Shown piece after piece: positions 16,879 to 25,083 of a stretch of 64,000 bases of DNA (positions within the stretch are counted from its first letter, which is position 1; each line of letters opens with the position of its first letter). This DNA is from Catellatospora sp. IY07-71. GTDB taxonomy: Bacteria; Actinomycetota; Actinomycetes; Mycobacteriales; Micromonosporaceae. Position numbers and translations under genes: made by a program. The stretch is from contig NZ_AP023360.1 in NCBI RefSeq assembly GCF_018326265.1, positions 1,479,501-1,543,500 of the forward strand, in the 5' to 3' direction. The notes beneath the pieces are model-generated. The model saw only the letters and a list, made by a program, of their open reading frames with translations. It searched no databases and was not told the DNA's origin.

Positions 16879-18062
16879 GCGCACCCGAGGACTGGGCGTC
16901 CGCGCGGCGCACGGTGCACGCGGCGGGCCGGCGGGCGCAGCTCCCGCCGGTCGCCGTGCCGCTCGCCGACGCAGACGGGCTGACCCTGGCCGCCCCGCTG
17001 GCGCCGGTCACCGACCTGCCCGCCTTCCCCACCGCGAGCGTGGACGGCTTCGCGCTGCGCGGCCGGGGGCCGTGGCGGGTGCACGGGCAGGTGCTGGCGG
17101 GCAGCGTGCCCGCCCCGCTGGCCGCCGACGGCACCGGCGTCGAGATCGCCACCGGCGCGATGGTGCCCGAGGGCACCGAGGCCATCCTGCGTATCGAGCA
17201 TGCGACCCGCAGCGGCGACCTGGTGGACGGCACGCCCAAGAGCGAGCGCGAGTGGCGGGTGCCGGGCGAGGAGGCCCACGCGGGCGAGCCGCTGCTGCCG
17301 GTCGGCACGCCGGTCACGCCGGGCGTGATCGGGCTGGCCGCCTCGTGCGGGCTGGACACGCTGCAGGTCCGGCCCGCGCCCCGGGCGGCCATGCTGATCT
17401 TCGGTGACGAGCTGCTGACCGCCGGGCCGCCCGCCGAGGGCCGTATCCGCGACTCGCTCGGGCCGTCCATCCCGGCGTACCTGCGCCGGCTCGGCGTGAC
17501 GTGCGAGAACCCGGTCGCGCCGATCCAGGACACGCTGGGCGCGCACGTGGCGGCGCTGCGGGCCGCGCTCGACGGCGGGGCCGACCTGGTCTGCACCACC
17601 GGCGGCACCATGCACGGGCCGGTCGACCACCTGCACCCGGCGCTGGCCGAACTGGGCGCCGAGTACGTCGTCAACACCGTGGCCGTGCGGCCCGGCTTCC
17701 CGATGCTGGTCGCGGCGGTGCCGCACGGCGGGCGTACCCGGTTCGTGGCCGGGCTGCCCGGCAACCCCCAGTCGGCCGTCGTCGCCCTGGTGTCGCTGGT
17801 GATCCCGCTGCTCGCGGGCCTGACCGGGCGACCCGAGCCGGTGCTGCCCCGGGTCACCCTGGGCGAGCCGGTGCCGGGACGCGGCGACTACACCCACCTG
17901 GCCCTGGTGCGCGTCGACCCGGTGGACGGCCTGGCCCGCCCGGTCTCGCACGTGGGCTCGGCGATGCTGCGCGGCCTCGCGGGCGCGCGCGGGTTCGCCG
18001 TCATCCCCCCGGGCGGCACCGGCCGCGCCGGGGACGCCGTCGAGCTGGTGGAGGTGCCGTGA
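16875..18062 (+). CDS. moeA: Molybdopterin molybdotransferase MoeA
   Basis: A 395-residue MoeA, which inserts molybdate into adenylated molybdopterin. The N-terminal part has LPAFPTASVDGFALRG, equivalent to the common ASAMDGYA motif, and IATGAMVPEGTEAI. The central MoaB-like domain has TTGGTMHGPVDH, where many homologues read GGTSVG, and GLPGNPQSA. The GTG at 16875 has GAGGAGGA upstream. Its stop overlaps the moaE start. The divergent central motif means a specialised or less typical MoeA cannot be excluded, but the operon supports the assignment. Confidence 0.92.
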   Translation: MSAPEDWASARRTVHAAGRRAQLPPVAVPLADADGLTLAAPLAPVTDLPAFPTASVDGFALRGRGPWRVHGQVLAGSVPAPLAADGTGVEIATGAMVPEGTEAILRIEHATRSGDLVDGTPKSEREWRVPGEEAHAGEPLLPVGTPVTPGVIGLAASCGLDTLQVRPAPRAAMLIFGDELLTAGPPAEGRIRDSLGPSIPAYLRRLGVTCENPVAPIQDTLGAHVAALRAALDGGADLVCTTGGTMHGPVDHLHPALAELGAEYVVNTVAVRPGFPMLVAAVPHGGRTRFVAGLPGNPQSAVVALVSLVIPLLAGLTGRPEPVLPRVTLGEPVPGRGDYTHLALVRVDPVDGLARPVSHVGSAMLRGLAGARGFAVIPPGGTGRAGDAVELVEVP

Positions 18063-18481
18063 ACCGCGTCGTGCTGGCCGAGGTGACCGTCGAGCCGCTG
18101 GACGTGGCGGCGCACGAGCGGGCCGTCGCCGACCCCCGGGCGGGCGCGGTGGTGAGCTTCGCCGGGGTGGTCCGCGACCACGACCACGGCCGCTCGGTGG
18201 ACGCCCTCACCTACGAGGCGCACCCGAACGCGGCCGAGGTGCTGCGGGAGGTGGCGGCCGAGCTGGCAGCCGACCCGGACGTGTACGCCGTGGCGGTCTC
18301 CCACCGCTACGGCCCGCTCGCCATCGGCGACGTGGCGCTGGCCTGCGCGGTCTCCACCGCACACCGCGCCGCCGCCTTCACCGTGTGCGCCCGCCTCGTC
18401 GACCGCGTCAAGGAGCGCCTGCCCATCTGGAAACACCAGGTCTTCGCCGACGGCACCGACGAGTGGGTCAACTGCCCCTGA
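18059..18481 (+). CDS. moaE: Molybdopterin synthase catalytic subunit MoaE
   Basis: A 140-residue MoaE, the large subunit that transfers sulfur from MoaD thiocarboxylate to the pterin precursor. Diagnostic strings: VVSFAGVVRDHDHGR, LTYEAHP, VSHRYGPLAIGD and the end VKERLPIWKHQVF with the catalytic lysines. The GTG overlaps the moeA stop by three bases. Its partner MoaD is encoded far away at 35.9 kb. Followed by a bidirectional hairpin. Confidence 0.97.
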   Translation: MNRVVLAEVTVEPLDVAAHERAVADPRAGAVVSFAGVVRDHDHGRSVDALTYEAHPNAAEVLREVAAELAADPDVYAVAVSHRYGPLAIGDVALACAVSTAHRAAAFTVCARLVDRVKERLPIWKHQVFADGTDEWVNCP

Positions 18482-18507
18482 GCGCTGCTGCTTTGGGCGC
18501 AGAAACA

Positions 18508-18549
18508 GGGAAACTGCTGTCTCGGCGTACCCGATGACAGCAGTTTCCC
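18508..18549. terminator. Bidirectional hairpin between convergent genes
   Basis: GGGAAACTGCTGTC at 18508-18521 pairs perfectly with 18536-18549; the stem continues inside as TCGG/CCGA with one bulged T. It lies between the ends of moaE and the GT87 gene. The core GGGAAACTGC also occurs in the hairpin at 37276-37335, pointing to a dispersed repeat family. Confidence 0.75.
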
Positions 18550-18580
18550 GGAAAGTGCGGGGCAGGCCCGCGGGCGGAGG

Positions 18581-19999
18581 TCAGCGGTCGGCGTTGGCGG
18601 CGACCGGGGTGTCGCGGCGCGGGGCCGCGGCGGTGGGGCGGGCCAGCGGGATGCGGGCCGTGGTGAGGTTGCCGAACGCGGGCTCCGCGCCGGGCCGCGA
18701 CGGCAGCGCCGCCACCAGGGCGATCAGGGCGATCGCGAGCGAGTTCTCGGCCAGCATGCCGAAGAGGCCGTCGGCGTAGTGCGAGACGCCCGGCAGCTGG
18801 TGCTCGTACGGCCAGATCGGGGAGATCAGGAACAGCAGGTAGAGGGCCACCGCCGCGCCGCCGTGCCGGGTGCCGACGAGCGCCGGGAACCAGATCGGCT
18901 CGCGCAGGCCCGGGGTGGACCTGCCCCGGGCGGCCAGGCCGCGGCCGGCCGCGCGGCGGCGCAGCGCCTGGTCGCCCAGCGCGATGACGGCCGGCACGAC
19001 CCAGACCAGGTGGTGCGTCCAGGAGATCGGGCTGACCACGTTCGCGGTGAGGCCGACCAGGGTGAACGCGATCAGCTCGTCGCCCTCGGCGTGTGCCGCG
19101 GCGGCGCGGGTCAGCCCGACCGCGAGCAGCACCAGCGTGAACGCGATCCACAGCAGGCTGGGCGCGGTCGTGGTGTCGTACAGCCGGGACAGCAGGCCCG
19201 CCAGCGACTGGTTCGGGGTCATGTCGGCGGCACCGACGCGCTCGGTCTGCCAGAGCACACTGCCGAAGTAGGCCGTGGACTCGTGCGGGACGATCAGGTA
19301 CGCCGCGGCCGTGGCGGCCAGCGTCGCGCCGACCGCGGTGAGCGCGGCCCGCCACTGGCGGCTGACCAGGAAGTACACGATGAACAGCGCGGGCGTGAGC
19401 TTGATCGCGGTGGCGATGCCGATGCCCACGCCAGCCCAGCGCCAGCCCCGGCGCAGCGCCACCATGTCCGCCATGATCAGTGCGAACAGGAGCAGGTTGA
19501 CCTGCCCGAAGCCGAGCGTCTCGCGCACCGGCTCGATCGCGGCGAACAGCGGCAGCGCGACGGCGACCGTCATCCAGCGCGGCCAGCCGCAGCGGTCGGC
19601 GACCGGCACCAGCAGCGCGGTCAGCACGAAGCCCAGCGCGGTCAGCCCGAACAGGAGGTTGAACAACCCGGCGGCCGAGGGAGTGAGCGCGGCCATGGGC
19701 AGCATCAGCAACGCGGCGAACGGGGGGTAGGTGAACCCGAGCGTCGTGTCAGGTGCGATGTACTCGTACAGCTCTCCGCCGCCGCTCCACCACACCACAG
19801 CGCCGTGATAGATCTTCATGTCGAAGAAGTCGTACCACCGTCCGAAGTTCTGCTCCGTCACCCAGGCGACGTAGCAGACGGCGGCGACGATGCCGAACCG
19901 GACGAAGGTGCGACGATCCCAGCTGAGGGATCTCAGATCACGGAGAATGCGGTGGCTCTGCGACAGGCGGGGCAGACGGCGCACGCCGAGTGCCGGCAT
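18581..19999 (-). CDS. GT87-type polyprenol-phosphate mannosyltransferase
   Basis: A 472-residue membrane protein with about ten hydrophobic segments. The first outer loop has the acidic motif FFDMKIYH with the catalytic-type Asp, followed by TYPPFAALLMLPMA; further on are the PNQSLAGLL motif and SWTHHLVW. These are hallmarks of GT87/DUF2029 mannosyltransferases (PimE, MptC and similar), which add mannose from polyprenyl phosphate to envelope glycolipids at the outer face. The ATG at 19999 is chosen for the AAGGAGGTG upstream. Acceptor unknown. Stands alone; transcribed towards moaE. Confidence 0.85.
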   Translation of the reverse strand: MPALGVRRLPRLSQSHRILRDLRSLSWDRRTFVRFGIVAAVCYVAWVTEQNFGRWYDFFDMKIYHGAVVWWSGGGELYEYIAPDTTLGFTYPPFAALLMLPMAALTPSAAGLFNLLFGLTALGFVLTALLVPVADRCGWPRWMTVAVALPLFAAIEPVRETLGFGQVNLLLFALIMADMVALRRGWRWAGVGIGIATAIKLTPALFIVYFLVSRQWRAALTAVGATLAATAAAYLIVPHESTAYFGSVLWQTERVGAADMTPNQSLAGLLSRLYDTTTAPSLLWIAFTLVLLAVGLTRAAAAHAEGDELIAFTLVGLTANVVSPISWTHHLVWVVPAVIALGDQALRRRAAGRGLAARGRSTPGLREPIWFPALVGTRHGGAAVALYLLFLISPIWPYEHQLPGVSHYADGLFGMLAENSLAIALIALVAALPSRPGAEPAFGNLTTARIPLARPTAAAPRRDTPVAANADR

Positions 20000-20307
20000 G
20001 GCGTCGCCACCTCCTTCAGGGTTCGGGGTTTCGGTCTCCCGTTCGTGTCTGCCGAGCAGCCTAGAACGGCGCACCACTCCAGTACCTCCCGTGTTACCCG
20101 ACCGTGTCCGATCCCACACGCCTTTGCGACATTTCTAGCTGGTTAACGCAGCCTGCGAAGATAGCGTGATTGGCGTCACACCAGCCCGCCAGGCTGGGAG
20201 AACGCCACTCTCCGTATGTCGCAACGGCACCGACCGGAACGAAGAAACGGGCCCGCGGAGGGCTCTGCCCGGAGGTACCCGGTGACGGCGTAGTTATGCC
20301 CGGGCGC
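20000..20307. other. Intergenic region, promoter side of the GT87 gene
   Basis: A 308-base gap on the minus-strand route from DoxX to the GT87 gene. It must hold the GT87 promoter and any DoxX terminator. The only symmetry seen is a six-bp stem CCAGCC/GGCTGG at 20181-20197. No coding frame is supported. Confidence 0.5.
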
Positions 20308-20829
20308 TCAGTCCAGATGGAGCTGAGCCGATGCCTTCTGCTGCGCCTTGCGAATGGACTTGTGGGCGGACTTCTGCGCGTCATGGATGGCCCGGTTGGC
20401 CCGCCAGCCGAGGCTCGGTGAGCCGGCGGTGTCGGCCGCGGCCAGCAGCAGGCCGGCCAGCAGGCCCAGGTTCTTGGCGAAGTGCACCAGCTCGTTGTTG
20501 CGCACCGCCGGGTTCTGGATCCGCCAGAACGGGTGGCCCACGATCGTGGCGGGGATCAGCGTGCCGGCCAGCACGGCGGCGGCGGGGCGCGGCGCGGTGC
20601 CCGTGGCCAGCATGGCCCCCGCGATCACCTGGACTCCGGCGTTCACCCGGACGAGGGTGCGCGGCTCGGTGGGCAGCCGCGGGTCGACCGACTCCAGCAG
20701 CGGCGCGACCTGCTCCGCGAGGGGCTCGGCCTGCACGGCGTACCGGTCGGGTTTCAGCAGCGCCTTCGCGCCGGCGGCGACGAACAGTCCTCCGAGCAGG
20801 GCGCGAGCGACCCCCCGTACTGGTCTCAT
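20308..20829 (-). CDS. DoxX family membrane protein
   Basis: A 173-residue protein with four hydrophobic segments. The start RALLGGLFVAAGAKALLKP and the loop HPFWRIQNPAVRNNELVHFAKNLGLL are characteristic of DoxX/DUF417-like four-helix proteins. The C-terminus adds a basic, helical tail (DAQKSAHKSIRKAQQKASAQ) that could bind the membrane surface or DNA. In mycobacteria a DoxX protein works with superoxide dismutase and a thiosulfate sulfurtransferase; no such partner is adjacent here. It lies 10 bases after the LppU-like gene and is probably cotranscribed. Confidence 0.88.
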   Translation of the reverse strand: MRPVRGVARALLGGLFVAAGAKALLKPDRYAVQAEPLAEQVAPLLESVDPRLPTEPRTLVRVNAGVQVIAGAMLATGTAPRPAAAVLAGTLIPATIVGHPFWRIQNPAVRNNELVHFAKNLGLLAGLLLAAADTAGSPSLGWRANRAIHDAQKSAHKSIRKAQQKASAQLHLD

Positions 20830-20839
20830 ACCGCCATTA

Positions 20840-21361
20840 TCAAGGACGTTCCCCCATGCAAAGGACGAAATCCAAACCCGTCAGCTCGCTGTCGTAGAAG
20901 TAGTGGTAGCGGTAGCCCTGCACGCCGGCGCACTCGCCGGTGTCGTTGGTCGCGTCGAACCGGGCCAGCACCTCCAGCGCACCCGGCGCGCACTCGGTGA
21001 GCACCAGGTCCGGGTCCTGCTCGGTGCCGTGGTTGGCGACGCAGTCGCCCGGCTGCGCGAACCGCGCCGTACGCGGCGGGCCGGACGGCGACGCCGTGGT
21101 CACCGGGATGGGCGGCGCCTCCTCGGCGAACGGGTTGGGCACCAGCTTCAGCGCGATCAGCACACCGGCGAAGATCACGAGTGAGGCGGCGAGCAGGCCG
21201 ATGCCGATGACGGCGGGTCCGCGTCCGCCCATCCGGGGCCGGGGTGGGGCCTGCACGATGGGCAGCAGCTCGGTCTTCTGCTCCAGGGGGTCGGCAGGGG
21301 GGCGGTCGTCGGGGGTGTGCAAAACCGTGCTCCGCGGGGACGAGATCGGGGTGCCAGCCAA
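20840..21361 (-). CDS. LppU/SCO3897-like membrane-anchored protein
   Basis: A 173-residue protein with a Pro-rich cytoplasmic N-terminus of about 50 residues, one membrane helix (starting near GPAVIGIGLLAASLVIFAGV), and an extracytoplasmic C-terminal domain with four cysteines (GDCVAN, TECAPG, GECAGV, LCMG). The YRYHYFYDSE sequence near the end resembles the actinobacterial LppU/SCO3897 group. Function unknown. Divergent from the prepilin peptidase and upstream of doxX. Confidence 0.65.
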   Translation of the reverse strand: MAGTPISSPRSTVLHTPDDRPPADPLEQKTELLPIVQAPPRPRMGGRGPAVIGIGLLAASLVIFAGVLIALKLVPNPFAEEAPPIPVTTASPSGPPRTARFAQPGDCVANHGTEQDPDLVLTECAPGALEVLARFDATNDTGECAGVQGYRYHYFYDSELTGLDFVLCMGERP

Positions 21362-21363
21362 GG

Positions 21364-21369
21364 TACCGT
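21364..21369 (+). promoter_or_regulatory. -10 box of a leaderless promoter (prepilin peptidase)
   Basis: TACCGT fits TANNNT and lies seven bases before the ATG at 21377, with no Shine-Dalgarno sequence between. It overlaps the 5' end of the divergent LppU-like gene, so the two promoters are interlocked. Confidence 0.45.
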
Positions 21370-21376
21370 GCGCGCC

Positions 21377-22138
21377 ATGTCCCTCGACTCCTCCGTAACG
21401 ATGTTGTCACCTGCCGTGGGTGCCATCTTCGGCGCGCTGACCCCGCTGGTGGCGTACCGCCTGTCGGTGCCGTGGGGCGAGCCCGCCCGGACCGGCTGCG
21501 CGGCCTGCGAAGCGCCGCTGCCCGCCGGGCCGGCCGGCTGGCTGCGGTTCTCCGCCCGGTGCGCTTCCTGTGGGGTACGCCCGGGGCCGAGTCCATGGTG
21601 GACGGTCCCCGTGGGGGCGGTGTCGGCGGGGCTCACCGCGGCGGCGCTGTCCGGGCAGAGCTGGGTGCTGGCCGCCGGGCTGCTGCTGAGCGTGGCCGGG
21701 GTGCTGCTGGCCGCGATCGACCTCGCCGTGCGGCGGCTGCCCGACCCGATCACGTGGCGGCTGGCCGTGGCCGTCGCGGCGCTGCTGGCGCTGGCGGCCG
21801 CGACCGGCGGCGGCTGGTCGGCGTACGGCCGCGCCCTGGGCGCCGGAGCGGCGCTGCTCGGCGTGTTCGGGTTGATGTCGCTGCTGACCGGCGGGCAGCT
21901 CGGGCTCGGGGACGCCAAGCTGGCCGGGGTGCTGGGCATGCTGCTGGGCTGGTTCGGCTGGCCGGTCGTGGTGCTCGGGGGGCTGCTCGCGGTGCTGCTG
22001 AACGGGGTCGTGGCCGTGGTGTTGCTGGCGCTGCGCCGGGTCGGCTGGCGCGGGTCGCTGCCGATGGGCCCGTCGCTGCTGGCCGGAGCGCTGCTCGCGC
22101 TGGTCGTGGTGGGATTGCTGCTGCCCGCGTCCCGGTGA
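21377..22138 (+). CDS. Prepilin peptidase (A24 family)
   Basis: A 253-residue membrane aspartic peptidase that removes the leader of type IV-like prepilins. The two catalytic aspartates are visible: one in AAIDLAVRRLPDPIT, the other in GLGDAKL. The N-terminal loop has two CxxC pairs (CAACEAPLP and CASCGVRP), the zinc-ribbon arrangement of PilD-type enzymes. About seven membrane helices. It opens the Tad pilus locus, 391 bases ahead of the pilin gene, and probably processes the Flp pilin and the TadE-like pseudopilins. Confidence 0.93.
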   Translation: MSLDSSVTMLSPAVGAIFGALTPLVAYRLSVPWGEPARTGCAACEAPLPAGPAGWLRFSARCASCGVRPGPSPWWTVPVGAVSAGLTAAALSGQSWVLAAGLLLSVAGVLLAAIDLAVRRLPDPITWRLAVAVAALLALAAATGGGWSAYGRALGAGAALLGVFGLMSLLTGGQLGLGDAKLAGVLGMLLGWFGWPVVVLGGLLAVLLNGVVAVVLLALRRVGWRGSLPMGPSLLAGALLALVVVGLLLPASR

Positions 22139-22529
22139 GCCGGGTCACCCCCAGGAGTGATGCTCGCAGAAATTTGTCGGCTAGACGACAGGCGGCCGCC
22201 CGTGACACCGGCGGCGCCCGGACCGGCACCGGGATCGTGGACATCCTGCCCGATTTGCCCCTTACCGAAGCCCTATGGCATCGGCCGAACGTCCCAGTCG
22301 CGTCACAGTGCGTACGTCACCGCCGGGTGGACTCGATACGCGCCGATCACGTTGAGTGTTCAACTGAAAGCATCCCGGGGCCGCCTCGATCGCGGTGTGA
22401 CCGTGCCGTGACAACGGAGTGACGGGTTGTGGCTGACTGGGCAGGCTGCCTCCTGGCGGCCGCTCGGTCGTCATCTGTCGTGGACCGGCCGCCTGATGCG
22501 GTTCGGCCGTTGTTGGGGGTGCTTTGCAC
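22139..22529. promoter_or_regulatory. Regulatory region upstream of the Flp pilin gene
   Basis: A 391-base gap that must hold the pilin promoter. GTTGA at 22351-22355 and TCAAC at 22360-22364 form a small dyad in a relatively AT-rich stretch, and repeated GTGAC/CGTGAC strings occur at 22395-22425. No cyclic-di-GMP riboswitch consensus could be recognised and no coding frame is supported. Confidence 0.4.
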
Positions 22530-22721
22530 ATGCTCAAGCTCATCACCAAGGCTCAGGCCGCCTGGGCGAACCGTGACCGTGGTGCCACCGCCGTCGAGTA
22601 CGGCCTGATGGTCGCGCTGATCGCCATGGTCATCGTGGTGGTCGTCGTGACCCTCGGCGACAACCTCGCCGCCATGTTCCAGGACGCCTCGGACTGTGTC
22701 GCCGACGCGGGCACCTGCTGA
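22530..22721 (+). CDS. flp: Flp-type pilin subunit
   Basis: A 63-residue Flp/Fap pilin. A short basic leader ends in DRG, followed by ATAVEYGLM with the conserved Glu at position +5 of the mature protein, then a hydrophobic helix (VALIAMVIVVVVVTL) and a short tail with two cysteines. The peptidase encoded upstream would cut after the Gly. The ATG is preferred over an in-frame TTG six bases upstream because of its spacing to GGGGGTG. It is the major structural subunit of the Tad pilus. Confidence 0.95.
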   Translation: MLKLITKAQAAWANRDRGATAVEYGLMVALIAMVIVVVVVTLGDNLAAMFQDASDCVADAGTC

Positions 22722-22749
22722 TCGAGTCCTGAATCGCTGAGGTCTCGTG

Positions 22750-23154
22750 ATGAATGAGAGAGCCGACCGCGGGGCGGCCGCAGTGGAGATGGCGTTCGTT
22801 CTCCCGCTGCTCCTGCTGCTCGTGCTCGGCATCATCGACTTCGGCCGGATGCTGAACGCTCAGATCAGCGTCACGGAGGCGGCCCGGGAAGGTGCCCGGG
22901 CCGCCACCATCAGCTCGGTGGCCGGCGCGGCGCAGACGCGCGTCAACAAGGTCAACACCGATTACACCGTCGACACCGGCGCGAGCACGTTCTGCCCGGC
23001 GAGCCCGACCGCGGGCTCGGACGCCACGGTGGTCGTCACCTACACGTTCGAATGGATCACGCCGGTCGGCGGCATCGCCAGCATGTTCGGCGGCGCCTCG
23101 TTCGGCGACGACATCACCATCACGGGCAAGGGAGTCATGCCGTGTCGCGCCTGA
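22750..23154 (+). CDS. tadE: TadE-like minor pilin
   Basis: A 134-residue protein with a short leader ending DRG, then AAAVEMAFVLPLLLLLVLGIID, the TadE pseudopilin signature with Glu5, followed by FGRMLNAQISVTEAAREGAR and a secreted C-terminal domain with a Cys pair. The start is either the GTG at 22747 or the adjacent ATG at 22750; spacing to the AGG site favours the ATG. Processed by the prepilin peptidase and thought to sit at the tip or base of the pilus. Overlaps the next gene by 13 bases. Confidence 0.92.
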   Translation: MNERADRGAAAVEMAFVLPLLLLLVLGIIDFGRMLNAQISVTEAAREGARAATISSVAGAAQTRVNKVNTDYTVDTGASTFCPASPTAGSDATVVVTYTFEWITPVGGIASMFGGASFGDDITITGKGVMPCRA

Positions 23155-24284
23155 GGATCCTCGGCCGCCGCAGGGATGCCGGCGCGGTCGCCACCATCGT
23201 CGCCATCCTGCTCGCCGGCGGCGTGCTGCTCGGCATGACCGCGCTGGTCGTCGACATCGGGCAGCTCTACGCCGAGCGCGAAGAGCTGCAGTCCGGCGCG
23301 GACGCGGCGGCGATGGCCGTCGCCCTCGACTGCGCCCAGCGCGGCGACGTGACCCGCGGCAACGAGTGCCTCGCCGCGGCGAGCACGGTGCCGGGCTACG
23401 CCGACCGCAACGCGCGGGACGGCGACTCGGCGATCGTGCGGGTCTGCGGCTCGGACAGCCGCCTCACGCCCTGCTCGACCGTCCCGGGCGGCAACCTCGC
23501 CGACTGCATCGGCACGGTCCCGTCCGGTGCCACGTACGTCGAGGTGCGCACCAAGACCGAGACGAACGGCGGCAGCTACATCTACCCGGCGTCGTTCGCG
23601 CAGACCCTGGTCGACGGCTACAGCGGCACCACGGTGGGCGCCTGCTCCCGGGTGGGCTGGGGCTCGCCCGGCGTCGGCGTCGCGCTGACGTTCTGCCTGA
23701 CGGAGTGGAACGACGCCACCGGCAGCGGCACCGACCTGGCGCCCCCGCCCCCGGCCGTCCCGGCCGGCTCCTACGAGGTCGTGCTCAGGACGAGGTCCCC
23801 CGGCGGCGGCAAGCCCGGCGGCAGCCCGGCGGATCCGTGCGAGAAGAAGAAGTCCGGTGCCGATCTGCCCGGCGACTTCGGCTGGACCGACACCCCGGAC
23901 GCGGCGACCTGCCAGACGCTCATCTCGTCGGCCGGCATGTACGGCGTCGATCCCGGCAGCGACGTGGTCAAGTCCTGCGAGGCCGTCTTCGTGGCGGCGC
24001 GCGACGACCGCACCCCGGTCATCGTGCCGATCTACAACGAGGCCACGGGCACCGGCAGCGGGGGCGTCTACCGGCTCGAAGGCTTCGCCGCCTTCGTGAT
24101 CACCGGCTGGGGCAACCTGTTCCCCGGCGTCAAGGACGTCCCCTCCTGGCTGAACCCCGCCACGAAGTGCTCTCCGGGCGACGTGTGCATCTTCGGCTAC
24201 TTCACCAACGCGCTCCTGCCGTGGAGCGGCGGGTTCAGCAGCACGACGAACTACGGCGCGACCGTCATCAAGACCATCGGCTGA
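23142..24284 (+). CDS. tadG: TadG-like pilus-assembly protein
   Basis: A 380-residue protein. A basic N-terminus (RILGRRRDAGAVAT) precedes one membrane helix (IVAILLAGGVLLGMTALVVD), then GQLYAEREELQSGADAAAMA, the Tad/TadG N-terminal motif. The long extracytoplasmic part has about twelve cysteines and a Gly/Pro/Lys-rich linker around PGGGKPGGSPADP. The usual vWA domain of proteobacterial TadG is missing here; a vWA domain instead occurs fused to TadB in the same locus. The GTG lies inside the tadE gene. Confidence 0.88.
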   Translation: MSRLRILGRRRDAGAVATIVAILLAGGVLLGMTALVVDIGQLYAEREELQSGADAAAMAVALDCAQRGDVTRGNECLAAASTVPGYADRNARDGDSAIVRVCGSDSRLTPCSTVPGGNLADCIGTVPSGATYVEVRTKTETNGGSYIYPASFAQTLVDGYSGTTVGACSRVGWGSPGVGVALTFCLTEWNDATGSGTDLAPPPPAVPAGSYEVVLRTRSPGGGKPGGSPADPCEKKKSGADLPGDFGWTDTPDAATCQTLISSAGMYGVDPGSDVVKSCEAVFVAARDDRTPVIVPIYNEATGTGSGGVYRLEGFAAFVITGWGNLFPGVKDVPSWLNPATKCSPGDVCIFGYFTNALLPWSGGFSSTTNYGATVIKTIG

Positions 24285-24309
24285 CCGCGTACCAAAGAAG
24301 GAATCAGAC

Positions 24310-25074
24310 ATGACCCGGCGCATTCTCGGCGTGGTGCTCGCCATCGTCCTGGCGGTGGTCGGCACGGCCGCCGTCCTGCTCTACGTGAGCAAGACCCGCA
24401 ACTCGGTCGCCGCGGGGCAGACCGCGGTGACGGTGCTCGTCGCGAAGCAGCGGATCCCCGCCGGCACCACGGGCGCGTCGGTCCGGTCACGCGAGCTGTT
24501 CGAGACGATCGTCATGCCGGCCGGCGCGCTGCCGGCCGACAGCCTGATCGAGATCCCGGCCGAGCTGGACGAGCTGGTGCTCACGCACGATGTACAGGCA
24601 CGCCAGCTCCTGCTCAAGGGCATGTTCGGGGCCGCGACCAAGCTGTCCGGCGGCGTCGCCGTGCCGGAGAAGATGATGGCGGTCAGCCTGAAGCTCGCGG
24701 CCGAGGAGGAGGTGGGCGGGTTCGTCCGGCCCGGCTCCCAGATCGCCGTCTTCGGCACCTTCAAGATGGCGGACAAGGCCTTCAAGGAGGCCACCGGCGA
24801 GTCCAACTTCAGCACCCGGCTGCTGCTGCCGCGGGTCGAGGTGCTGGCCGTCGGCGCGTACGGCGCGGACGGCGTGACGTCGGCGCAGCAGGCCAGCGGC
24901 GAGGTGGAGGAGACCGGGAAGGTCACGCTGCTGGTCACCATCTCGGTCACCCAGGCCGACGCGGAGAAGGTCATCCACGCGCTGCGCATCGGCGAGCTCT
25001 ACCTGTCCCTGCTCACCGACACCTCCGAGGCGCGCCTCGGGCCCGGTGTGGACAACCGCACCCTGCTGCGCTGA
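24310..25074 (+). CDS. cpaB: CpaB/RcpC-like pilus-assembly protein
   Basis: A 254-residue protein with one N-terminal membrane helix (ILGVVLAIVLAVVGTAAVLLY), a SAF domain (TVLVAKQRIPAGTTG) and an RcpC-type C-terminal domain (MMAVSLKLAAEEEVGGFVRPG). In diderms RcpC supports the outer-membrane secretin; in a monoderm it probably interacts with the wall. The ATG has AAGGA upstream. Between tadG and cpaE. Confidence 0.9.
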   Translation: MTRRILGVVLAIVLAVVGTAAVLLYVSKTRNSVAAGQTAVTVLVAKQRIPAGTTGASVRSRELFETIVMPAGALPADSLIEIPAELDELVLTHDVQARQLLLKGMFGAATKLSGGVAVPEKMMAVSLKLAAEEEVGGFVRPGSQIAVFGTFKMADKAFKEATGESNFSTRLLLPRVEVLAVGAYGADGVTSAQQASGEVEETGKVTLLVTISVTQADAEKVIHALRIGELYLSLLTDTSEARLGPGVDNRTLLR

Positions 25075-25083
25075 GGCAACGAC

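Noticed and set aside
20308-20829. DoxX as part of a membrane oxidoreductase complex with sodA and a sulfurtransferase
   Set aside because: Neither partner is nearby; the rhodanese at 59 kb is too distant to support it.
22139-22529. Cyclic-di-GMP riboswitch or an extra small gene upstream of the pilin
   Set aside because: No GEMM consensus could be aligned, and short frames there lack start signals and known features.
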